A DNA stretch of 12,105 nt from VGJW01 sp035286125 (GTDB taxonomy: Bacteria > Cyanobacteriota > Sericytochromatia > S15B-MN24 > VGJW01): NCBI GenBank assembly GCA_035286125.1, contig JAYKIS010000040.1, positions 1 to 12,105 of the forward strand. The letters are read 5' to 3'. The position numbers and the translations under genes are program-made. This document shows positions 1 to 6,211 of this stretch, in pieces (positions within the stretch are counted from its first letter, which is position 1; every line of letters starts with the position of its first letter). Below the pieces are notes generated by a model. It made no database searches and had not been told where the DNA came from. It worked only from the letters and a program-made list of their open reading frames with translations.

Positions 1-1147
1 GGCCATGCAGTTGGCCAGACAACACCTCACCCAGCCGGGCGGCCGCCTGGCGACGTGCCGCAGAAAGACTGGCTGCAGCCTGGTCCCATGCCCGACCCGC
101 TGCATCGACGGCGGCAGCCAGCTGCGCGCAAGCCTCGTCATCCTCATCCGCCCGGGCCAAATCCCCCTTAAGGCGCTCACGTCGGGCGATCGCTGCCGCA
201 AGCGTGCCTCCGTGACGGCGAGCAAGGCCCGACAACAGGTGCAGGCGTGCCTCCATCTCTTCAAGCGTCTCGCCGGCCTCACGATCCCGGTCGGCATAGC
301 GGCGAAGGCCGTCTGCCGCCTCGTCGAGGCTCGCCGCCGCCGTCTCGAGCAGGGCCATGGCCTCGGCGAGTCCCGGATCGATGGCCGCAAGCGGCCTCAA
401 GGCCGAGACCGCCATACTGACCGGTCCACCGGATGCCTCGGCGCAGGCCTGACGCGCCCGACCGGCCCCCTCCAGCAAGCGAGCTTGCTGACGTACGACC
501 TGCAGGCGCTCGCGCAGGGTCGCGTCCTCACCCGGATCGACCAGCGCCGCAGCCTCGAGTTCCGCCAACTGGAAGGCCATGAAGTCCCGCTCGGTCTCGC
601 GTCGAACCGCGGCCTCCCTACGCTCGCGCTCCTCGGCGATCAAGGCCTGCCAACGGCCATACGCGGCAGCGACCTGACGGGCAAGGTCGTCATGGCCGCC
701 GTGGGCATCGAGCGTCTCGCGCTGCACGGCTGCATCCATCAGGCGGACATGGTCGTGCTGCCCCGACATGGCCACGAGGTGCCTGCCGAGGTCGCGCAGG
801 TCGGAGAGCGTGACGGTCTGGCCGTCGATGCGCGCCCGACTGCCCTGGGCCGTCATCTCGCGCGACAGCACGACGCGCCCGGGCTCGATGGCCGCGATGC
901 CGGCGGCATCGCGCCACGCATCCCACCAGGGGCCCTCCGCCACAAAGGTCGCCTCGACAAGGGCCTTGGCCGCTCCGGTCCGGATGACATCGGTGGAGGT
1001 CCGCCCCCCGAGGACCGTGGCGAGCGCACCAAGCAGGACGCTCTTGCCGGCACCCGTCTCGCCCGTCAGGACGGTGAGACCGGGGGCGCCCTCGAGATCG
1101 AGGTGCTCGATCAGGACGTACTGGTGGACCTGCAGGCGCAGCAGCAT
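1..1147 (-). CDS. recN: DNA repair protein RecN, N-terminal two thirds (runs off left edge)
   Basis: RecN is an SMC-like ATPase that binds DNA ends and helps recombinational repair of double-strand breaks. The visible part is 382 residues; the family usually has about 550-570, so the C-terminal Walker B half lies beyond the left edge. Seen: the N-terminal strand and turn typical of the family (MLLRLQVHQYVLIEHLDLEG), Walker A GETGAGKS at residues 29-36, a GGRTSTDVIRTG segment just after it, the family signature GQHDH near residue 132, then long Ala/Glu/Arg-rich helices including FQLAELEAA, which form the start of the coiled-coil arm. The ATG at 1147 gives the exact family N-terminus. I read the frame through to position 2 without a stop. 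It diverges from the HTH gene at 1323, and nothing ties it functionally to the flagellar genes. Confidence 0.95.
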   Translation of the reverse strand, partial: MLLRLQVHQYVLIEHLDLEGAPGLTVLTGETGAGKSVLLGALATVLGGRTSTDVIRTGAAKALVEATFVAEGPWWDAWRDAAGIAAIEPGRVVLSREMTAQGSRARIDGQTVTLSDLRDLGRHLVAMSGQHDHVRLMDAAVQRETLDAHGGHDDLARQVAAAYGRWQALIAEERERREAAVRRETERDFMAFQLAELEAAALVDPGEDATLRERLQVVRQQARLLEGAGRARQACAEASGGPVSMAVSALRPLAAIDPGLAEAMALLETAAASLDEAADGLRRYADRDREAGETLEEMEARLHLLSGLARRHGGTLAAAIARRERLKGDLARADEDDEACAQLAAAVDAAGRAWDQAAASLSAARRQAAARLGEVLSGQLHG

Positions 1148-1272
1148 GTGGCAAGCCTAGCATGCCGCGGGGACCCTGCCACGGCAGGCCATGAAGGCCC
1201 GTTCAGGGACGCCGCACGACACGGCACAGGGGCTCCCTTTCACCCCAAGGCCGTGCTAGCATGAGAACATTG

Positions 1273-1286
1273 CCTTCTTCGGAAGG
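1273..1286 (+). promoter_or_regulatory. UUCG tetraloop hairpin in the intergenic leader before the HTH gene
   Basis: The 175-base gap between the divergent recN and HTH genes holds a perfect 5-bp stem, CCTTC/GAAGG, closing a TTCG loop. On the plus strand this is the very stable C(UUCG)G tetraloop, so it should act in RNA of the HTH gene, ending 36 bases before its ATG. No T run follows on either strand, so it does not look like a standard terminator. A second weaker dyad, CCTGC/GCAGG around a 4-base loop, lies at 1175-1188. I could not place a convincing sigma-70 promoter for either gene in the gap. Confidence 0.4.
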
Positions 1287-1322
1287 TGCCCCACCCTCTC
1301 CCTCCAGAGCCCGACCGCCCGC

Positions 1323-2093
1323 ATGACGACTGTCGCTCAAGTCCTCCGCCAGACCCGTGAGACCATGGGCCTGACGCTCGATGAGGTCGCCAGCCGCACC
1401 TACATCAAGCTGCCCTACCTCGAGGCACTCGAGGAAGACCGCATCGACACCATCCTGGCGCCGGTCTTCGTGCAGGGCTACATCCGGCAGGTCGCCCGCC
1501 TGCTGGGCCTCGACGGCAAGGATCTCGTCCGCCGCTACCAGCTCGAGGAGCGTGCCCCGAGGATCACCAAGGTCGTCGTGCCCGAGCCTGCCCTGGTCGC
1601 CGCCGGATCCGTCGTCGTTTCGGACACTCCTCCCTTGGAGCCCGTCACCGTGGCACCGCAGCCACGCTACGAGGCGGACATCCTCCTGACTGTGTCCCAG
1701 GGTGACACGACAGCGACCAGTAACGGGACGACCGGTCGCTTCCAGGCGACGGCTGACCATGCCGAGACCAGCAGCCACCAGGCTCCCGTGATTCCCCCGG
1801 TCGTGCGGACGGCCGAACCGACGGGTCGTGCAGCTTCGGCGCACGGCCGCCCAAACGGCCACGAGGGCGGTCGGCATCACGCGCCCGAGGCCCCCGAGGT
1901 CACGGCTGCGCGCCTCGAGGCCCAGCGCATCCTCGATGAGGCCCGCAACGAGGCCATGAACCTGCGTCGCTCGGCGGAAAGCTATGTGCAACAGGTCCTG
2001 GCCGAACTCGAGGCGGACCTGCGCAGCAGCCTGGGCACCATCAGGGGCGGGCGGCAGTTCCTGGCTCAGAAGCGCCGTCGGCCGGACGCCTGA
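1323..2093 (+). CDS. RodZ-type helix-turn-helix protein with C-terminal helical (coiled-coil-like) domain
   Basis: This is a 256-residue protein. Residues 4-72 match the HTH_25 (RodZ N-terminal, Xre-like) fold: VAQVLRQTRETMGLTLDEVA, then YIKLPYLEALEEDR, then FVQGYIRQVARLLGLD. Residues 75-190 are a low-complexity linker rich in Pro, Ala, Thr and His. Residues 192-250 are a charged helix (AARLEAQRILDEARNEA, LAELEADLRSSL) that looks like a coiled coil, ending in a basic tail QKRRRPDA. True RodZ has a transmembrane segment and a periplasmic domain; none is visible here, so it is probably cytoplasmic. It could be a transcription regulator or a cytoskeleton-linked scaffold, and the sequence does not decide. 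The ATG at 1323 is chosen because the domain begins at once, although the Shine-Dalgarno match upstream is poor. It converges on flhG with a 42-base gap. Confidence 0.8.
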   Translation: MTTVAQVLRQTRETMGLTLDEVASRTYIKLPYLEALEEDRIDTILAPVFVQGYIRQVARLLGLDGKDLVRRYQLEERAPRITKVVVPEPALVAAGSVVVSDTPPLEPVTVAPQPRYEADILLTVSQGDTTATSNGTTGRFQATADHAETSSHQAPVIPPVVRTAEPTGRAASAHGRPNGHEGGRHHAPEAPEVTAARLEAQRILDEARNEAMNLRRSAESYVQQVLAELEADLRSSLGTIRGGRQFLAQKRRRPDA

Positions 2094-2101
2094 CCCTGAT
2101 G

Positions 2102-2119
2102 CCGCCCGACATCGGGCGG
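2102..2119. terminator. Candidate bidirectional terminator between converging genes
   Basis: A perfect 7-bp GC-only stem (CCGCCCG/CGGGCGG) with loop ACAT sits in the 42-base gap between the ends of the HTH gene (stop at 2093) and flhG (stop at 2136). Its position suits termination in both directions. No U tract follows on either strand, so it is not a textbook intrinsic terminator; many GC-rich bacteria have such hairpins without U tracts. Confidence 0.5.
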
Positions 2120-2135
2120 TCTCCGGCTGGCTGAC

Positions 2136-3011
2136 TCAGCTCCGCGGCGCGAACCACTGGCCCCAGCGGGCAAAGAACCCCTGGCGCTCCGCCCCTGGAT
2201 GGGCTCCGCTGAAGCCCAGCAGCTTCTCGGCCACGGCGACGATCCTGCGCGCCGCAAGCCCGCCGGGAAAAGCCCTGACAAAGGGCTTCTGCTGCAAGAC
2301 GGCCCGCCCGACCTGGCTGTCCCGCTCGATCCAGCCCAGCAAGCGCACCTTGACCCCCAGGAACCGCGCGATGATCGCAACCAGACGATCGTAGACGGAC
2401 CGCGCCTCGTTCTCCGAGGCACACATGTTGACCAGCAGCCAGACGCGCGCGTGCTGGTTGCGCTGGTCGATGGCCTTGATGATGCCGTAGGCGTCGACGA
2501 TGGAAGTGGGCTCCGGTGTCGTCACCACGATGACCTCGGGGGCGGACAACACGAACCCCAGAACATTGGGGGAGATACCGGCGCCGGTGTCGACAATCAT
2601 GATGTCGGACAGGCGCTCCAGTTCGGACAAGCGCTGGACGGTAGCCTCGAGGCGAGCCGACTCGAGTGCCGCCAATTGGGCGACGCCGGAACCGCCGGGT
2701 ACCAGGTGCACGCCCGGCTCGATCGGCACCAGCACCTCACGCAGGCTGCGCCGGCCGGCGAGGACGTCCGTCAGGGTGTGAGGGGGCGACATGTTGAGCA
2801 CGACGTCCACGTTGGCCATGCCCATGTCTGCATCGAACAGGATGACCCGCTGGCCAAGCTGGCCCATGGCGAGGGCGAGGTTCACGGCCACGTTGGTCTT
2901 GCCCACGCCTCCCTTGCCGGAGGTGACGACGATGATTCGGGCCTGAGCCACGGGCGCGGCCGGTTGGCCATCGCGCAGCAGTTCGCGCAGTCGGGATGCC
3001 TGGTCTTCCAT
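2136..3011 (-). CDS. flhG: Flagellar number regulator FlhG (MinD-like ATPase, YlxH/FleN)
   Basis: FlhG is a MinD/ParA-type ATPase that limits flagellar number and stimulates the FlhF GTPase. The 291 residues show, in order: the N-terminal FlhF-activating motif DQAxxLR, matched exactly as DQASRLR at residues 3-9; the deviant Walker A KGGVGKT at 33-39; the switch-type FDADMGMANVDVVL at 59-72; DTGAGIS at 141-147; and TTPEPTSIVDAYG near 164-176. The C-terminus is rich in aromatic and basic residues (GFFARWGQWFAPR), as expected for the amphipathic membrane-binding helix. The ATG at 3011 is chosen because it puts DQAxxLR at the very N-terminus and overlaps the flhF TGA by one base (TGATG), a translational-coupling arrangement. 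It is the last gene of the minus-strand cluster. Confidence 0.95.
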   Translation of the reverse strand: MEDQASRLRELLRDGQPAAPVAQARIIVVTSGKGGVGKTNVAVNLALAMGQLGQRVILFDADMGMANVDVVLNMSPPHTLTDVLAGRRSLREVLVPIEPGVHLVPGGSGVAQLAALESARLEATVQRLSELERLSDIMIVDTGAGISPNVLGFVLSAPEVIVVTTPEPTSIVDAYGIIKAIDQRNQHARVWLLVNMCASENEARSVYDRLVAIIARFLGVKVRLLGWIERDSQVGRAVLQQKPFVRAFPGGLAARRIVAVAEKLLGFSGAHPGAERQGFFARWGQWFAPRS

Positions 3012-4333
3012 CAACCGACCAAACCCTTGAGCATCAGATCCCTGTCCGCGACGACCAGGTCGTCCGGGACCGACTGCCCCACGGTGACATAGGACAACGG
3101 CAAGCCGACGGCACTGGCGACGGACACCACCGCCCCCATCGTGACGGCCTCGTCGGTCTTGGTGAAGAGCAGCCTGTCCACCCCCACGTGCCGGAAGCTC
3201 TCCACCGCCTGCATGAGGTTGACCCGTGTCGTCGGAGCCGAAAGCACCAGATGCACCTCGCGGTCGGGCGCCACTTCCAGGAAGCTGCGCAGCTCGCTCA
3301 GGTGCAGCTTGTGGGAGGGACTGCGACCCGGAGTGTCGATCAGGACAAGGTCCCGGGACTCGAGGCGCTTCAAGGCCTCCCGCAGGCCACCCGGCGTCAG
3401 GACCACCTCGACCGGGATGCCGATGATGTCCCCGTAGACCTTGAGTTGATCCACGGCCGCCACCCGGTAGGTATCGAACGTGATCAGGCCGACGCTGGCC
3501 TTGTGGTGCAGGATCCAGGTGGCGGCGAGCTTGGCGATGGTCGTGGTCTTGCCGACGCCCGTCGGGCCCACGAGGGCCACGAGGCGCGGCCCCTGGCGCT
3601 CGGCAGACGGCGGCAGGATCGGGCCACCGAAGCGCACCATCTCGCCCAGGACCTCGGGAAACCGCTCGGAGAGCGCAGGTTCGTGCGTGGCACCAAGCGC
3701 GTGCAGGCGCGCGAGAATCTGGCGCACCAGGGCCGGCTCGACGTCCTGTTTCACGAGCCTGTCGTGGAAGCGCTGCTGGCCCGGGCTCCATGCCGACTTT
3801 GCCTGGCCCATCAGCTCGAGGCGCGAGACAACGTCCTCGACACGCTGCGTCACCTCACCCACGGCACTGGAGAGGCTCTCGCGCATCTGGCCCTTGATTT
3901 CCCGCAGCACGGCGTCCTTGATCTCGGCCACAAGCGCGGAGGGTGCCTCAATGGGGGCGGAAGCCGCGGCCGAAGGCCCTGCGGCAGGCGCCTCGGAGGC
4001 TGCCGGAACGACCTGCTCCCGGACCTCGGGCGGCGGCGCCATCTCGGGTTCTTCCTTCACCTCCCACGGCAGGATGCTGTCCATGTCGACTTGCACGCGC
4101 GAGGCCGCAGGGGGGCGGCCGGTATCGGGCGCAGGCCGTGCGGGCTCTGGCGCCGGACGCGTCGACTCGTCGACGGCGGCAAGCACCTCGACTTCATGAC
4201 GGGCTCCGAAGCCCATGAAGCCACCGACCCGGACGTTCTTCTGATGCAGGATCACCGCATCCGAGCCGAGTTCGACCTTGATGCGTGCAATGGCCTCCTG
4301 CATCGTCGGAGCCCGGAATTGCTTGATCTTCAT
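3011..4333 (-). CDS. flhF: Flagellar biosynthesis SRP-family GTPase FlhF
   Basis: FlhF is an SRP-type GTPase that selects the site of flagellar assembly at the membrane. The 440 residues show an N-terminal domain opening MKIKQFRAPTMQEAI; a Pro/Ala-rich linker at about 55-130; the helical N domain at about 185-240; and the NG GTPase domain from 250. Motifs: P-loop GPTGVGKT at 256-263, DTYR at 287-290 followed by VAAVDQLKVYG, G3 as DTPGR at 333-337 (usually DTAGR in the family), TKTDE at 391-395 for guanine recognition, and GQSVPDDL at 419-426. An ATG at 4402 in the same frame would add 23 residues unlike the family, so 4333 is preferred. The sequence CAGGGA sits one base before this ATG, an unusually tight Shine-Dalgarno spacing. 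It overlaps flhG by one base. Confidence 0.95.
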   Translation of the reverse strand: MKIKQFRAPTMQEAIARIKVELGSDAVILHQKNVRVGGFMGFGARHEVEVLAAVDESTRPAPEPARPAPDTGRPPAASRVQVDMDSILPWEVKEEPEMAPPPEVREQVVPAASEAPAAGPSAAASAPIEAPSALVAEIKDAVLREIKGQMRESLSSAVGEVTQRVEDVVSRLELMGQAKSAWSPGQQRFHDRLVKQDVEPALVRQILARLHALGATHEPALSERFPEVLGEMVRFGGPILPPSAERQGPRLVALVGPTGVGKTTTIAKLAATWILHHKASVGLITFDTYRVAAVDQLKVYGDIIGIPVEVVLTPGGLREALKRLESRDLVLIDTPGRSPSHKLHLSELRSFLEVAPDREVHLVLSAPTTRVNLMQAVESFRHVGVDRLLFTKTDEAVTMGAVVSVASAVGLPLSYVTVGQSVPDDLVVADRDLMLKGLVG

Positions 4334-4379
4334 GTCCCTGCCGCTACGTACCCCAACGCACAGGCCCATGGTAGCGGAA

Positions 4380-4397
4380 GGCCCGGAGACTTGGGCC
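4380..4397 (-). other. Small hairpin in the csrA-flhF gap
   Basis: The 111-base gap between csrA and flhF, the longest within the cluster, holds a 5-bp stem (GGCCC/GGGCC) with an 8-base loop. It has no U tract. It might mark partial termination after csrA or a leader element for flhF. I saw no convincing promoter in the gap. Confidence 0.25.
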
Positions 4398-4444
4398 GAC
4401 AACCAACCCCACCGTCAGGCAGTCGTGCGCCGATTCAGCCTGCG

Positions 4445-4819
4445 TCAGGCACCCCGTCCCGGGTCGCCCTCGGACGCTCCTCCGGCTTTCGGCGACTTCG
4501 ACTTCGCGTCCTCGGGCTGGACCTTGGCCGGTGCGGGTCGCGCGAAACCCGCGCCCGGCGTACCAGCAAAAGGCTTGTTGCCCAGCGCCTGCTTGAGCAG
4601 GGCACCGGCATTGGAAACCTGGGCCGCCGCCCTGTCGGCACCTGCCGCCCGGGTATTCTCGGCCTGAATCTCGACGAAGACTTCCTGCCGGTACACCGAG
4701 ACATCACGCGGGGCCTTGACGCCAATCTTGACGACATCGCCCTTGATCTCGAGGACGACCACCTCGATTTGGTCCCCGATGACAATCGATTGGTTGAGCT
4801 TTCGGCTAAGAACCAGCAT
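4445..4819 (-). CDS. csrA: Carbon storage regulator CsrA with long C-terminal extension
   Basis: CsrA is an RNA-binding homodimer that blocks or alters translation by binding GGA motifs near ribosome binding sites; in flagellated bacteria with FliW it restrains flagellin synthesis. Residues 1-55 are the classic core: MLVLSRKLNQSIVIGD, the IKIGV-like strand KIGVKAP at 31-37, and VYRQEV at 42-47 holding the RNA-contacting Arg44; Leu4 and Arg6 are also present. The family is normally 60-75 residues, but this one has 124. Residues 57-80 look helical (AAAQVSNAGALLKQALGN) and 81-124 are disordered, rich in Pro, Ala, Gly and Lys. The start at 4819 gives the exact family N-terminus; the in-frame ATG at 4867 lies inside fliW and is rejected. 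The gap from fliW is 4 bases. Confidence 0.95.
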   Translation of the reverse strand: MLVLSRKLNQSIVIGDQIEVVVLEIKGDVVKIGVKAPRDVSVYRQEVFVEIQAENTRAAGADRAAAQVSNAGALLKQALGNKPFAGTPGAGFARPAPAKVQPEDAKSKSPKAGGASEGDPGRGA

Positions 4820-4823
4820 GGGC

Positions 4824-5288
4824 CTACACCGCGGCGGACGAAGGCATTGCCTCCGCCTGGGGAGCATCCGCGATGAGGGGATGCCGGATCGGGTAGCCGC
4901 TGTCGTGCATGACCAACTGCCGGCCCTTGCTCGTTCGAGGATTGATGACCAGAGGCCCCAGCAGGTTGGCCGTCATCTGGCTCGGATCCTCGGGAATGGT
5001 CACCAGCACCAGCACCGCGGGCTCGTCACCCTCCACGAGGTCCAGGGCGGCCCGATCCTCGTCCCCGAGGCGGATACGGTAGTCCGGCACGAAGAGGTAG
5101 GGGTCCAGGACCGTGAAGGTCACGGTCGGCTCGGCTACGGGTTGCAGCCACCGCAAGGGCGCGACGTCGTCCTGATCCACCAGAAGGTATTCATGCCACT
5201 GCGGAAAGCCCAGGATACCGTCGGGGAAGGCCAGCAGGTCCTTCTCGCCATAAGTCAGTGCGCCCAGCTGCTGGGAAACAATCTCCAA
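4824..5288 (-). CDS. fliW: Flagellar assembly factor FliW
   Basis: FliW binds flagellin and CsrA in turn. When flagellin is exported, FliW is freed to sequester CsrA and flagellin translation resumes. The 154 residues show FPDGILGF at 21-28, the beta-barrel core, and SQMTANLLGPLVINPRT at about 103-119, all typical of the family. Two starts are possible. GTG at 5297 overlaps the flgL stop (GTGA). TTG at 5288 is preceded by AGGTGA at good spacing (5 bases) and places the FPDGxxGF motif at the usual distance from the N-terminus, so I chose TTG. The choice changes only three residues. It lies between flgL and csrA, matching the functional pairing. Confidence 0.93.
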   Translation of the reverse strand: MEIVSQQLGALTYGEKDLLAFPDGILGFPQWHEYLLVDQDDVAPLRWLQPVAEPTVTFTVLDPYLFVPDYRIRLGDEDRAALDLVEGDEPAVLVLVTIPEDPSQMTANLLGPLVINPRTSKGRQLVMHDSGYPIRHPLIADAPQAEAMPSSAAV

Positions 5289-5293
5289 GGGAA

Positions 5294-6202
5294 TCACCTC
5301 AGGTAATCGAGCAAGGTCGGCTGGATGACGCGCTGGGTCGCTGCGAGCGAGGCGCGATAGACCGCATCCTGCTGGTTCAGGTCCGTGATGAGCGTCGCGA
5401 TGTCGGCGTCCTCCGCCTCACTCTTGAGCCCCTGCAGGTTGACCCTTTGATCTTCCAGCCTGTCGGTCAGCAGGTCCAGTCGATTGACCTTGGCGCCCAC
5501 TTCGGCCTGTGCCGCAAGGAACTTCTCGAGCCGCGTGTCGAAGACGTCGAGCGTCGCCGCAATGCCCGGGCCATCATTCGCCATCAAGGCCGTGTCCAGG
5601 GAGTCCAGCAGCCGGAACACGTTGGTGGGCTCTACCGGGTTGCCCCCGGCGTCCACCGCCGTGTTCCCGAAGACCTGTCCGCCCGGGACGTTGTAGGTCA
5701 TGGTGACCTTCATGCCGACCTCGAACGAGAGCTCCTCGACATTGTTCAGGTCGGCGCCCCCGGTCGGATATGGGGTCTCCAACTGGTCCGAACCGGCAAA
5801 GAGGTACCGTCCGCCCAGGTCCGTATTGCCCACGACCCGCATCTGCTCCCGCAGCTGGCGCACTTCGGCAGCCATCTGCTGTCGTGCCAACGGGTCCATC
5901 GAGTCGTTGGCACCGCGCACCGCGAGCTCGCGGGCACGATGCAGGATGGTCGTGGCCTGCTGGATGGCCGAATCTGTCGAGTTCAGCCACGACTTGGCGA
6001 ACTCGATGTTGCGCTGCTGCTGGGCATTGCCCTCGAGAACCGCCCGGATTCCCATCGAGCGGTTGAAGTCGATGGGCTGGTCAGAGGGTCGGCTGATGGC
6101 CCTCCCTGTCGAAATCTTCTCCTGAAGCTGCAGCATCTTCTGCAAGCTGACCCCAAGGTTGGAGACCGTGACGTCATTGATGGCCCGCTGGGATACGCGC
6201 AT
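5294..6202 (-). CDS. flgL: Flagellar hook-filament junction protein FlgL (HAP3)
   Basis: FlgL is the second hook-filament junction protein; it is exported by the flagellar type III system and joins FlgK to flagellin. The 302 residues begin MRVSQRAINDVTVSNLGVSL and contain the flagellin-like N-terminal helix pair (QEKISTGRAISRPSDQP, near 27-43; NSTDSAIQQATTILHRARELAV, near 76-97). The GGRYLFAGSDQLETPY turn seen in FlgL follows. The C-terminal helix (DADIATLITDLNQQDAVYRASLAATQRVIQPTLLDYLR) is the FlgL form of the flagellin D0 helix. The length is normal. AGGAGG ends two bases before the ATG, a short spacing. The start is 9 bases after the flgK stop, and its own stop overlaps or abuts fliW. Confidence 0.95.
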   Translation of the reverse strand: MRVSQRAINDVTVSNLGVSLQKMLQLQEKISTGRAISRPSDQPIDFNRSMGIRAVLEGNAQQQRNIEFAKSWLNSTDSAIQQATTILHRARELAVRGANDSMDPLARQQMAAEVRQLREQMRVVGNTDLGGRYLFAGSDQLETPYPTGGADLNNVEELSFEVGMKVTMTYNVPGGQVFGNTAVDAGGNPVEPTNVFRLLDSLDTALMANDGPGIAATLDVFDTRLEKFLAAQAEVGAKVNRLDLLTDRLEDQRVNLQGLKSEAEDADIATLITDLNQQDAVYRASLAATQRVIQPTLLDYLR

Positions 6203-6211
6203 GGCCTCCTC

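Noticed and set aside
690..1163. A 157-codon minus-strand frame over the recN start
   Set aside because: It is out of frame with the RecN Walker A region, and its Arg/Pro-rich sequence is a shadow.
1220..1265. A possible sigma-70 promoter with TTTCAC and TAGCAT before the HTH gene
   Set aside because: The two boxes are only 13 bases apart, too close for sigma-70, and other pairings match poorly.
2130..2140. An 11-base palindrome GCTGACTCAGC at the end of flhG
   Set aside because: It overlaps the flhG stop codon and final codons, is short, and has no repeated copy noticed elsewhere.
3012..3791. The flhG frame stays open upstream to 3791, suggesting a fused 551-residue protein
   Set aside because: The upstream part overlaps the FlhF GTPase domain in another frame and has Arg/Pro/Gly-rich shadow composition. 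The ATG at 3011 gives the exact FlhG N-terminus.
2996..4876. A 626-codon plus-strand open frame opposite flhF and csrA
   Set aside because: It is antisense to FlhF and CsrA, whose motifs are clear, and has no recognisable domain.
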